Translations under genes and position numbers: made by a program
The notes under the pieces: model-generated
Database searches by the model: none
Told to the model about the DNA's origin: nothing
What the model saw: only the letters and a program-made list of their open reading frames with translations
Part shown: positions 32,332 through 41,952 of the stretch, in pieces
Position numbering within the stretch: position 1 is the stretch's first letter
How the letters are laid out: the number at the start of each line of letters is the position of its first letter
Origin: Mayamaea pseudoterrestris
Taxonomy: Eukaryota; Bacillariophyta; Bacillariophyceae; Sellaphorales; Sellaphoraceae
Length of the DNA: 64,000 bases
Assembly: GCA_027923505.1 (NCBI GenBank)
Contig: BROI01000029.1
Span: 248,001-312,000 of the forward strand
Reading direction: 5' to 3'

Positions 32332-34620
32332 CTAGCTAAGTCGTCGCAATATTCGCATCGCAAGTTGCCCCCTTTCCTCGTCGAGGCCTTCTATTTGTAT
32401 CCGTACGCCGTCACCGCGTGCAAGTGGCCCATCGATGCTATCTGATACGAATGCGACACCAATTGGAACATTCTCAAGACTTGGTTCAACATATAACCAG
32501 TCGCCAGTATTGGACGTAGCTTTCACTAGGCCGTCGCATTCTTTGCCGAGTAAATTTTGAATCTGATCCAGGCCTCCGAGTTGCTTCGACAATCGCGACA
32601 ATCTTTTTGTTACCTCGCTTTCTCGTTTTAAATCTTGTGGACTCTTATCTTGCGTGGATGCGTCCATCGTCAATGAAAATTGTCCCGAGTTCTTGGAGAC
32701 GGACTTGACAAAAACGTCCACTTCATCGCCAACTTTGAGAAATTGAGGCCTAGGCAGAGCCTTTGCACTTGCTGTAATGTGTGAACGAACTTTTAAGGTC
32801 TCGTCAGTGTCAGCGTCGTCATTCGCCTCTCTCGTTCCCGTGCCCTTGTAAGACAGCGTGCCATCGTCATTTTGTTCAAACATGTGCGTAATATCTGCAT
32901 CGTCTCCTTCTGCGTAAACAACATGCTTTTCGCCGGTAGCAGGATCCATAAAGGTCAGTGAACCATCGTTGCCGTGCTCAAACAAGTGTGTCACGTCCTC
33001 CAAATCGTCGTCATCCTCCGTCATGAGCATTTCTGTTTCGCCCGTGTCTGGATTCGCAAATGTCAGCGACCCATCATCATTCTCTTGGAAAAGATGAGTA
33101 ATGTCTTCACTCTCTTCTCCGTCTTCGTCAAAATCAGCAGCATCGAAATTAAGTTCGCTAAGCATTTCTTCCGCTCCTTCGTCCTCGTCATCGGACCAAT
33201 CATCATCTCCAAACTCTTCCTCTTCCTCGTCATGATTGCATTCTGTGTGTAACTTTTGTGACGATCTGTCCTGAGCCGCTACAGCGTCGCGAAAATTTAA
33301 GCGTCCCCAGCACTTTGCCCATGACTTATCCTTGCGTAGCCGGCGTATGCCACAGTCAATCAATGCACCACCCTTGGCTAGTCGCACCACTGTGCCCCGC
33401 AATTCCATACCAACCGATAATTCATCTAAACGGTATCCAAAATGCTTTGATGATGATGTTGACGGAACTTCATCAAGGTCCGCCTTCGCAACATCGTCGC
33501 TGGACGAAGAGTCTCCCTTTTGTGAGCGATCCCGAGTCGAACGTCCAGGATTCAAGGCGACGACCAACAGAGGCGAACCCGCATCGCCGGCTGGATCATA
33601 GTCAAACACCGCAGCTTGGTGCAAACTTCCATTTTCAATGGCTGCTTCAAGTGAGAAGTCGTTAGCCTTGCTTGGATGTATGCGAAGCGCGGCTGATAAA
33701 GGTCGGACGCTGTAATACTTGCTGTGTGTGCTGTCTTTCGACCTTTGTTTGGGATTTCTGATGCGAACCATGCCAGTATGTTGCAATGCAGCCGCAGCGG
33801 CATCGTCTTGATCATTCTCAATGTCATCGGCAACTTGAAATTGCAGTACCGCAGCGGTTTGTGCGCGTCGCTGGGCCCGCATCCTGGATGTCGCTGCTTG
33901 AAGCAACAAACGACTATTTCCGTCAGCTTCTTCCTTTTTCACAAGCTTGACTCCATGTGCATCCTGTATTTGCTTGCTGGAGAATAATGCTTTGACTAGT
34001 TCATTCACATCTTCGTAGCCGAGGTTCGCAGCCTCTTGCCGGAGACTCGACTTCAAGTGCGACCGATATCGCTGCGCCAATTCCACCGCATCCAGTTGAA
34101 TGCCTCCTTGAACACTTCCAGCAGATTGTCCAAACTTGTCCAGCAGATATACCAAGTTGCGTGTGACGGATGACGCGCGATCAACACTCAAAATGCTGCA
34201 GGGCACCAGTAGCGGGCTTCCCGACCGCCGCCGCTTCTTCCACGCTTTGCGAGCCCGACTGACATCGCCGACTTGAATGTTGAGAATGGATCCAGGCATG
34301 AATGCAGAATAGAATGTATTTGATGGACTTGTTTGTGTCATGAATTCTGTCAACGAGGATTCTTCGTCATCGCTAGAAGCGGAGATGACTTCCTCGTCCA
34401 CGACCTTCTCGACAAGAGCATCTTCTTCGTCTTCATCGTCAGACACAAAGTATTCTGGAACCTTTCGTTTCGATGGTTTATTGAATAGCCGCGTCGGGCT
34501 GTGTTTGTAACTCGATCCAATGATACATTGCTCTTGTCGAAATGGACGATGTGAAATCGAAAATGCCGATGACTCGCTCGCAAATGTCGTCAGGAACAGA
34601 GAAATGAGGTAAATATTCAT
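32332..34620 (-). CDS. Plastid-targeted S1-domain RNA-binding protein with acidic repeats
   Basis: 762 residues from the chosen ATG. The start YLISLFLTTFASESSAF|SISHRPF is a bipartite plastid signal with an Ala-Phe junction at residue 20. One OB-fold of S1 type is clear (ELSVGMELRGTVVRLAKGGALIDCGI), and another is likely near the C-terminus (FLKVGDEVDVFVKSVSKNSGQFSLTMD). Between them is a very acidic section with three repeats of about 35 residues built on (E/D)D(I/V)TH(L/M)F-x4-DG(S/T)L. S1 proteins bind RNA, in plastids often in ribosomes or mRNA processing; which applies here is unknown. The frame is open to an ATG at 34749, but starting there would bury the signal peptide. Confidence 0.8.
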   Translation of the reverse strand: MNIYLISLFLTTFASESSAFSISHRPFRQEQCIIGSSYKHSPTRLFNKPSKRKVPEYFVSDDEDEEDALVEKVVDEEVISASSDDEESSLTEFMTQTSPSNTFYSAFMPGSILNIQVGDVSRARKAWKKRRRSGSPLLVPCSILSVDRASSVTRNLVYLLDKFGQSAGSVQGGIQLDAVELAQRYRSHLKSSLRQEAANLGYEDVNELVKALFSSKQIQDAHGVKLVKKEEADGNSRLLLQAATSRMRAQRRAQTAAVLQFQVADDIENDQDDAAAAALQHTGMVRIRNPKQRSKDSTHSKYYSVRPLSAALRIHPSKANDFSLEAAIENGSLHQAAVFDYDPAGDAGSPLLVVALNPGRSTRDRSQKGDSSSSDDVAKADLDEVPSTSSSKHFGYRLDELSVGMELRGTVVRLAKGGALIDCGIRRLRKDKSWAKCWGRLNFRDAVAAQDRSSQKLHTECNHDEEEEEFGDDDWSDDEDEGAEEMLSELNFDAADFDEDGEESEDITHLFQENDDGSLTFANPDTGETEMLMTEDDDDLEDVTHLFEHGNDGSLTFMDPATGEKHVVYAEGDDADITHMFEQNDDGTLSYKGTGTREANDDADTDETLKVRSHITASAKALPRPQFLKVGDEVDVFVKSVSKNSGQFSLTMDASTQDKSPQDLKRESEVTKRLSRLSKQLGGLDQIQNLLGKECDGLVKATSNTGDWLYVEPSLENVPIGVAFVSDSIDGPLARGDGVRIQIEGLDEERGQLAMRILRRLS
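32838..33111 (-). repeat. Three acidic repeats inside the S1 protein gene
   Basis: Units of about 35 codons begin with EDITHLF, EDVTHLF and DITHMF, followed by NDGSLTF-like cores and TGE. They have diverged in DNA but stay in frame. Confidence 0.75.
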
Positions 34621-35016
34621 TATGCTCTTTCGTTTATAACAGTGATGGATATCTTTGTTTGTTTTTTGGAAAGCAAGCTTTTGTTGCTGGGCTGATCTAT
34701 GCTGCAAAGAATGGAAAACGATTGGCGCTGCGAGAAAGATGATGTTCATTGCCGCTGCGATGTCAAGCTACTTTCGTTTAACTGTAAGTGTACCGATAAG
34801 CTTGATCACAGGTGCACGGAAACGGAGCATGATGACCGATACAGTACTCTATCTCTTAGTATTGTTCTATTCATAAGCTTATTGGAGTGCCAAGAGACAG
34901 CAAGCACAAGATCACCCATTGAGGTGATCATGGACAAGCTTTTATGACGAGACGAGCCATCCTCTTCAAATCAACAGCACCAACTTCCTTACGAGTACAG
35001 CTCCTATTAATACCCT

Positions 35017-35860
35017 CTATTGTCGTTGCTTCCAGGCACAGTCAAAGGGCGGTTCGAAAAAGTCGAGCCACTCATCAACTCGCTTTGAATCGGCTTCACT
35101 CGGTCGCTCCAACATGAGAATGACATTGTTGCATTGAAACTTTGGGTCATTGCTGCCCACGGCGCCTACCATGGTATCAAAGTCAAACGTCCTGCTGGGA
35201 ATCATGCGTCGCTCATACTTGGCACCAACAATCTTGACAGCGGTTATACCTACGAGTACATCGCCGACTTGCACCTTGGCCGTGCGAGCGGCGTTTCCTC
35301 CTTCCACAAGCTCCTTGACGAACAAACCCCGACCGGCGGAAATCTCTTCAAAAACAATTCCCAATGGTTTGGAAAGAGCGACTTCATACAAGCCGGTTGG
35401 TAGCTGAAAAATTTCGGGATATTCTTGTCGATCGGCATCGGGAAAAGGTTTCATCCAGTCATCGAATCCATTGTAAAACTGTAGAATGGCATGACTCTGT
35501 CAGTTGTTGATTTCATGCGTTAAAATATGCTAATTGAACACCAAGGATTCATTCTAGATGAAGATAATCTAGTCAAATTTTGTGACGCATCATTCGACGT
35601 TCTTGCATGCCGACATCTAGCTGAAAGCATAGTACTGTACATACCTTAAAATTTCCCTTGCCAAAGCTCAAACCCCGGTTCCACATGAAGGAAGTGTCAA
35701 TGGCAGTTGCGAATCGCTGAGTTGTTGTTGGCTGTCGTCGTTGTTGATGCCTTGAAGCACATTCGTTTCGCATGATGGAAACCGTAGGCGGGGCAAACGC
35801 AGTCGCACATGACAGAAATAGACTAATCGAGAGGAGTAAGAGATAAGAGCAACGTTGCAT
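35017..35860 (-). CDS. Plastid-targeted PDZ-domain protein
   Basis: Two exons (35860-35645 and 35478-35017), one 166-base GT-AG intron in phase 0, 225 residues. The N-terminus LLLLSISLFLSCATAFAPP is a textbook stramenopile plastid signal, with the Ala-Phe-Ala-Pro junction at residue 22. The second exon holds a compact PDZ domain: LSKPLGIVFEEISAGRGLFV, GGNAARTAKVQVGDVLVGI, ending with VILMLERP. PDZ domains bind the C-termini of partner proteins. Plastid examples are often attached to proteases, but no protease domain is present here, so an adaptor role is inferred. Confidence 0.85.
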
Positions 35861-37152
35861 TGTACTGAGTTTCTAGCTTGAGCAATAGGCGTCTATGTAC
35901 TCGTTATGCGACTATTGTTGAGCAATACGGAGTGATGCAATGATGCAAGGTCGAGCGATGGAGCGATGACGGGTGCGGGGCGCTGTCGCAGTGAGTACCG
36001 GTCAGAGCGGAGTTTGGCTCATTGCTTGGATGTTGTCTGGGCTCGGCGTCGTGCCGACCTCTTTCGTCATCAGCATCTTCTTGAACAGTACTACGTTGCT
36101 AGACAGGCTTTGCTACGTAGACTAAACTATGTGTGGCAATTTATTCATGTCCAGTGAGCTGGTCATGCGAAAAGTGATACAGGCACTTTCGCGTCAATTC
36201 AAAAGGTGCATTGCATTACAGGAAGGTGAGACGAGGCTGTTGCTACCTAACGCACTAGTCAACTAAGTCTTACTAGGTAGAAGTAGCTACTAGTTACACG
36301 CAGCGCGTACTCCGATACTGGTAATTTAGTTGTACCTGCCCCCAGGTGCTCTGCGCTGATGACGGCCTTGCTGTTCACCGACTCGCAGACAGGCGACATT
36401 GGACAGCTGTCGAAACTTGAACAACTTTTTGCAACTTCGCAAACAATACCTTTAGTGGCATGCATTCGCCACCTTCCATGCTTCTTGGACTTCTGCTACA
36501 ACAATTGGGCTATTGACGCACCAACTCGGGTAGCTCGCTGTGCCCTCCAACTCCGACAATCCTTATTGAAGGTAGCAGGCCGCTGCAAGCAAGACCAACG
36601 GAAAGCAGATGGTCTGGTTCGCAACTGATCGTAGTGTAACACCCTCGTGCGTACTAGAGAACAATTTCTTTGCCCTACCTACTTTACACGTCGCCAATGC
36701 GCTCAACGGCGCAAGTTGTGTCTTGAAGGCCGCTTCGGTTCAACTATCGCTAGCTGCCAACTTCAATGATGCGATATTTGCCTCTAAACCAACCGAGTCA
36801 TCCGGGCAACTTTACCACCAGCCTTTTCATTAGCTGGCTTCTAGGGCTTCCTTTGGTCGCTAACTTCAATATTCGGATTGGTTGTAGATTCCCCGCTTCA
36901 AGTTAAAAGTTAAGCCTTCCACGCAGCGAAGCATTCCAGCTCTTCTCGGAGTTGTTCGATGACAGCGAGTTCTTGTTCTTTGTCCCCGATTTTTGCCACG
37001 TTGGTCGAGGAACACTGATGTGGTAGACTAGGCTTCTGCCGACCGGAACGACCCTCTCAAACTCAAACATGGCCTTCAAAGTTTACCTCGGGGGCTCACA
37101 ATATCGCTTGCTCTATTAATTATCAAAACTCTTTCTCAAAAACCCTTTCGAA
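35861..37152. other. 1.3-kb stretch without a recognised gene
   Basis: Several open frames of 60-90 codons exist (for example 36359-36628 and 36609-36833 on the plus strand), but they overlap one another and show no domain, signal peptide or composition bias. A short inverted stretch lies near 36271-36295 (ACTAGGTAG with CTACTAGT). No RNA gene or element remnant was recognised. Confidence 0.5.
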
Positions 37153-37668
37153 ATGTGCAACGCAAGATTTGTTTACCAAGTGCCCCAGAAGCTCGCCCGT
37201 GGTCCTGCTTCTGACGCTGTGGAAAAATCCAACAAGCGACAGCGCTCTGCATTAAGCCGCGTTGCGGAAGGCACAGCAGTGACGTCCTTTAATTTCGACG
37301 CACTTTTTGATGCGGTCTGCGAAGAGGACGCTTTTCCCTCCATTGGCTGGGATATCGAGGATCGAAGCTTTGCATCTTGCTCCATGTCATCGTCGTCATT
37401 GACCGACTCGATGAGCTCTGACGATGAAGATTATTCGGAGGGCGCATTCACTGCCGGTAAAGGCAACAAGCGCGCTCGCTCTGGTATGCTTCGAAGCATT
37501 AGTATCATGACCGACCTTGCGCTTTTAGAGCCTTCGACTGACAAATGCAATGACAAGACACCCTTGATTCAGATCCGAAGGTTTGATGAGTTGCTGAAGA
37601 CCCGCTTTCATTCAAGTCTCATGCCCAAACCAACCGAGCCACTGTCTGTCGCAGCCTGCGCCTCATGA
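37153..37668 (+). CDS. Small Ser/Asp-rich hypothetical protein
   Basis: A 171-residue single-exon frame with a good start context (CGAAATGTGC). The N-terminus has a basic NLS-like cluster (KSNKRQRSALSR), and a second lies at GNKRARSGMLRS. The centre is acidic and Ser-rich (SMSSSSLTDSMSSDDEDYSE). No domain is recognised. The composition suggests a nuclear regulatory protein. A 1.3-kb empty region lies before it, which may hold its control sequences. Confidence 0.55.
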   Translation: MCNARFVYQVPQKLARGPASDAVEKSNKRQRSALSRVAEGTAVTSFNFDALFDAVCEEDAFPSIGWDIEDRSFASCSMSSSSLTDSMSSDDEDYSEGAFTAGKGNKRARSGMLRSISIMTDLALLEPSTDKCNDKTPLIQIRRFDELLKTRFHSSLMPKPTEPLSVAACAS

Positions 37669-37902
37669 ACACTTTTTATAAAGAATCTCCACACAATTTT
37701 TGAACATACCTGGAGTAAGGCTGCATACCATGTACATACCGAGTCAGCCTTTTGTTTGCACTATGCAGTTTTCCATACACAACATAGTCAACGAAATTAA
37801 GTTAGCTATTCTTAGTACTTCATATACTACATGTATGATAAGTCATACAGCATGTACAAACACGCAGCGAACATATTACTGTCATAGCTACAACGCAGTC
37901 GC

Positions 37903-38901
37903 TTATCCTGTCATTACGTCATTTTCCTTCTTATCCGCCGCCTCGTTCAACTTCTTAATGCAGTCTTCCGTGACACTCTCAATTTCCTGTTGAACGCGAA
38001 AGGCATCATCCTTCGAAACATGTTCAAGCTTGCCTGCCAAACCCTTTTTCACCACATTCAACGTGCTGCGCCGGACTCCACGGATTTTCGCGCGATACTG
38101 CTCGGTGCGCTTGCGGAGCTGCTGCGCCGTCGCTTGACGCGTCTCCAGACTCACGCGCGGCAATGGAATCTTGACTTGACCGCGTCCATCATCGTCCACG
38201 GATGGATTGAGGTTCACCATTTGGTTACGAATGGCGGTCGCTACATTCTTGGCCAGTGACGGGTCAAAGCAGTTGGCGTAGGCGAGCGTTGGACTCGAAA
38301 TGGTGACTTGCGCAATGGAATTGAGCGGGACGTTAGCACCATATGCATTGACAGTGACAGTGTCAAAAAGGTCGGCCGATGGTTCGGATCCTCGGATTCC
38401 CCTAAGACTGTCGACAAACTGGTTAACAATATCATTCATGCGTTTGCGCGTTTGTGCTGGGTCGGGGAGCACACTGCCGTCCGCTTCTTCCTCGGTTTCT
38501 TCGTCATCATCTTCCCTATCCATGTCATCATCATTCTTTTGCAATGCAGTAGAGCTTGCTTTGACATGGTCGGCGATGACATCGTCCTTTTTGCCCTTCT
38601 TGACAAGCTTTCGATCCTTCTTCTTTTGGCGCCGCTCCTGCGCCTCCTTGCGACTTTGCTCATGAGCTTGATCGTCTAGTCTGTCCAGATGTTGACCCAT
38701 TTTGGCAGAATGATTGCTCATGAAACGAATCTGATTAGTCGGTTTGCATAATAGAGGTGCTGGTGGACATTGCAGCAGAGGAAACGAACGCCCTGTCACC
38801 GTCCATCTCGACGTGACCGTGACGAATGGATGCACGCGACCTAGGACCCTTTTACCGACTGTACGAGCCAGGTTTTTCGAAACTAGTGAACTAGAGTTCA
38901 T
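37903..38901 (-). CDS. Mitochondrial ribosome recycling factor
   Basis: 332 residues from the ATG at 38901. The first 70 residues are Arg/Ser-rich without acids at the start (NLARTVGKRVLGRVHPFV), a mitochondrial presequence. A charged linker with a Lys-rich and then an acidic part follows (KKKDRKLVKKGKK, MDREDDDEETEEEADG). The RRF domain fills the C-terminal half: VNQFVDSLRGIRGSEPSADL, VNAYGANVPLNSIAQVTI, VKIPLPRVSLETRQ and the closing helix with IRGVRRSTLNVVKKG. RRF splits ribosomes from mRNA after termination together with EF-G2. The usual RTGRA segment near the hinge is changed to RGIRGSE. An upstream in-frame ATG at 39051 would hide the presequence. Confidence 0.9.
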   Translation of the reverse strand: MNSSSLVSKNLARTVGKRVLGRVHPFVTVTSRWTVTGRSFPLLQCPPAPLLCKPTNQIRFMSNHSAKMGQHLDRLDDQAHEQSRKEAQERRQKKKDRKLVKKGKKDDVIADHVKASSTALQKNDDDMDREDDDEETEEEADGSVLPDPAQTRKRMNDIVNQFVDSLRGIRGSEPSADLFDTVTVNAYGANVPLNSIAQVTISSPTLAYANCFDPSLAKNVATAIRNQMVNLNPSVDDDGRGQVKIPLPRVSLETRQATAQQLRKRTEQYRAKIRGVRRSTLNVVKKGLAGKLEHVSKDDAFRVQQEIESVTEDCIKKLNEAADKKENDVMTG

Positions 38902-39216
38902 TGCTAGCAAGAGAGATAGCTTGCAGATTGTTGAGACATATATAAACACTAGCAGCTGCCTCCCTTCATTGCTTTTGGTTTGCTGCGCAGGTTGGACCGC
39001 GTTTAAATGGGTACCGGTAAGACTGCCTCTATGACGATCTTTCACTTGCATCTTTTACTTGTACTTGCAGACTACCAACACAACTAGAACCTCCATGGAG
39101 ACGCTGATGTAGGGCCGCCAATCATATCCTGCATGCATTTAACTTTCTTCGAGTCACTACAGAGCAGAAGCATACGAACATTTACGTTCTACAAGTACAT
39201 TGCAAGTGAACTTCCT
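38902..39216. other. Same-strand intergenic region before the RRF gene
   Basis: About 315 bases between the MYND gene's 3' end and the RRF start. It should hold the RRF promoter and the MYND gene's terminator. Nothing specific seen. Confidence 0.4.
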
Positions 39217-41673
39217 CTACGCTTCTTCAATGACCTTTAATGCCGACTCAAGATGGGAAAGGCAATACGGTTGCACAAATGCAAGTGAGCGAGCACTAAA
39301 ACATGATAGGCCCACAATCGCAGCCATGGCATCATTCAATGGTCCATTAGCCTCCCTGTCGCAAAGTAGAGCCGCCAAAACAGATTTCTTATCTCGGTCA
39401 CCAAGTCCTTGGCACTCAACCTGAGGAAAATTGACATCCAGCGATTGTACATCACTATCTTCATAGTGATTTTGAGCGAAAAATCGGTCGGCAATCACCT
39501 CGATATGATGCGATGTGATAGTTTCATGATTGAATGATAGTCTGAGCAAATGATTGATAATTGAAAAATCGAAGCAGCAGTCTTCACAGAGTTCTGCTCG
39601 ATGCTTCACGCATTTCACAGATGGAGCCTTCCCTGCTCGATACTTAATGTAGAGCCCAAGTTGTTGAACATTTTCGGGCCGGACAGCAATCGGAACGTCT
39701 GACCCACGAACTCGGACCGGGTATCGGCCCTGAGAGTTTAGGCGCCCACTAACGGTAGCAACTTGATCATTAAGAGCCGGTTTAGCTACAAGCCCTCGTA
39801 GAACGACAGCCTCACCTGAATGTGGACTGTCCAGTTCATAGTCGCCAATTGTCGGGCGCGCTTTTTCAGCCTTCAAATTCGTGGCAGCACATTCGGGTTT
39901 ATGAAACGGCCAGTCCGCCTGCAAGCAAGATTTGCTGCAATATGGACGGCTATCGCACCCGCTACAAGTATGAAGGACACCGCCAATCTTATCTTCGGCC
40001 TCGAATTTAAAGCAGAGCTCGTGGCCACAGCGGCAAAGAATCATTCCGGGTTCAGCGTCCTCAACAAGAGGCTGCTGCTCAGGCACCACTTTAACCATTC
40101 CAAGGCTTGCATTCCAATCAACATGAGGAGCGACATATTCTAAGGCCGCCCGTATCGTGCCATGATAGGAGATCAGCGGCCAGAAAAAGTTCGGGTCTTG
40201 GGCAATAAACAACGGATGCGCGAGTTTTGGCTTGTACGCCACCAATGTTCCAAGTACTGATTCCACATCTGCGCGACAATATGTTTTAAAGGTTTCTGAC
40301 TGCAGCTCGCCAGTGAGATTCCGCCACACCGCAGTTCTTCCGCGAGCTAATAAGGTTTCATACAAAGATAGCGCAACTCCGCCGTGCGAAACAGCTTCGA
40401 GACGGATGCGAGCAGCAGCAAGACATTCCCAACATGCTACTTCACTCTGTCCAGATTTTGCTTCACTGTGGACGCATAACACTGCAACGTTTTCCTTCAG
40501 AAGCTGGTCGTAAAACGACTGGGTCATTTCGTCGGACGCTGTCTCGTCGCATTGTGGCATCGGAGGAACTTGATAGTAAAATGAGTCCTTTACTCGTGTA
40601 GATCCTGAATAAGTTTGTGCTGTGGCGCCTTTGCAAGTCCCGCGTCGGCCGTATCCAAAATTAACGGTTAAATTCATTAATCGTACCAATTCAAGCAGTT
40701 CGCGCAGTTTTGTTGCCCCTATAAGCACCACATCCCCCGTTTCTCCTCGTCTGGGCTGGCTCCCAACAGTAAGAGTGGGAGTGGGCGCGGCAAAGGGGGC
40801 GAGCATGCAGTCAAAGTCATTCCGCACGGTGTTCGACAACTTGGTGAGCAAACCAGTCAAGTTAGGGCAACATTGGTTCGCACTCGCTCCATAGGCGGGA
40901 ACTCTGTGTCTCATTTGCTCAAAACTGTGTATTAGAGCATACAGCTCACGCGGAATCAAAGTTCTCGTCTCAAGTATTTCGCTAGCTTTAAAACTGTGTA
41001 TAAGCGTTGCATGCCATAACCAGTCACTGCTCGCAATAATGTTCTGTCTCACGCCTTGCCCAATATTATACATATCGGCAAGAGACTGCATTCCCAAACC
41101 AATGCCTCCTTTTGCTGCCTGCTTAAAGTATTTAAACGCATACATATCCGACTTTAAAACCTCCATATTGCCAAAATCGCCTTCATCCTGCGACGTTGGA
41201 ACAATGAACTGGGATCGGTGACGGAACGCGATTCCTGCCAAGTACGCCGCCTCTGGAGAGCCTTCATTTGCAAGATCTATGTACATCTGATTCTCAGATC
41301 CGTCTGGAACATTGTGTCTCATCATATACTGCGTCACAAGAGGTCTGAGCTTGGTATGAACAGTCTCCTGCAACTCTCGCTTGGTCGAGTCGATGTTTTC
41401 CGGGGCACCATGAAGACTAAATGATCTTGGATCCGTGCCTTGTAAAAAGGTTGATTGCTGCGGAGGTCCCGGACATTCATGCTTTCCGGTGGAAATGGCT
41501 TGCTGCTGACAATTGATGCTGCAGAAGCGAACTCTGGTACAGACGCACGTGACGCGGTCGCTAATCGTCGCAAGGCTCCGTTCGCAGTTGGCGCAGAAGA
41601 CGGCATCCACACTGCGATTCAGCGTCTTGTTCTTCTTCCCGGACTTTTTCTTCTTGTTATTCTTTGGAGGCAT
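39217..41673 (-). CDS. Sel1-repeat protein with two MYND zinc fingers
   Basis: 818 residues from the ATG at 41673, which opens a Lys-rich start (MPPKNNKKKKSGKKNK). The first MYND finger lies near residues 27-65 (CANCERSL, RVRFCSINCQQQAI, HEC). Sel1-type helices follow (SPEAAYLAGIAFRHR, AFKYFKQAAKGGIGLGMQSLADMYNIGQGV). A second MYND finger lies near 545-592 (CSGCDSRPYCSKSCLQADWPFHKPEC). Downstream is a region with VVLRGLVAKPALNDQVATVSGRL, likely a small beta barrel. Sel1/MYND proteins form large families in diatoms, probably as protein-interaction adaptors. The frame is open to an ATG at 41862, but the extra segment has no features. Confidence 0.8.
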   Translation of the reverse strand: MPPKNNKKKKSGKKNKTLNRSVDAVFCANCERSLATISDRVTCVCTRVRFCSINCQQQAISTGKHECPGPPQQSTFLQGTDPRSFSLHGAPENIDSTKRELQETVHTKLRPLVTQYMMRHNVPDGSENQMYIDLANEGSPEAAYLAGIAFRHRSQFIVPTSQDEGDFGNMEVLKSDMYAFKYFKQAAKGGIGLGMQSLADMYNIGQGVRQNIIASSDWLWHATLIHSFKASEILETRTLIPRELYALIHSFEQMRHRVPAYGASANQCCPNLTGLLTKLSNTVRNDFDCMLAPFAAPTPTLTVGSQPRRGETGDVVLIGATKLRELLELVRLMNLTVNFGYGRRGTCKGATAQTYSGSTRVKDSFYYQVPPMPQCDETASDEMTQSFYDQLLKENVAVLCVHSEAKSGQSEVACWECLAAARIRLEAVSHGGVALSLYETLLARGRTAVWRNLTGELQSETFKTYCRADVESVLGTLVAYKPKLAHPLFIAQDPNFFWPLISYHGTIRAALEYVAPHVDWNASLGMVKVVPEQQPLVEDAEPGMILCRCGHELCFKFEAEDKIGGVLHTCSGCDSRPYCSKSCLQADWPFHKPECAATNLKAEKARPTIGDYELDSPHSGEAVVLRGLVAKPALNDQVATVSGRLNSQGRYPVRVRGSDVPIAVRPENVQQLGLYIKYRAGKAPSVKCVKHRAELCEDCCFDFSIINHLLRLSFNHETITSHHIEVIADRFFAQNHYEDSDVQSLDVNFPQVECQGLGDRDKKSVLAALLCDREANGPLNDAMAAIVGLSCFSARSLAFVQPYCLSHLESALKVIEEA

Positions 41674-41952
41674 TGTCTGGGATTTGGTAGTTGTTTTACT
41701 AGACCTGTGGAAGATACAGCAAGCCTTTTGTAAGGGACAAGGTGTGCGAGCTTGGATGTTGTTGGTTGCAACACGCAAGCCATAAAGATATCTTAGTACC
41801 GGTGAGACGCAGCGTGGCTGGTACAGTAGCCGTTGCGACCGTTTCGAGCGCCAGTCGGCCATGGAACGGTCGCCGGGTTCACATTTTCTTACCCATCCGT
41901 TTCATACTTCGTCTTCATACCTCCTCTTTTACACTCAATTTGACGACGCACC

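Noticed and set aside
36359-36833. Two overlapping plus-strand frames of 89 and 74 codons
   Set aside because: Overlapping each other in different frames, no domain, signal or good start context; nothing supports a gene.
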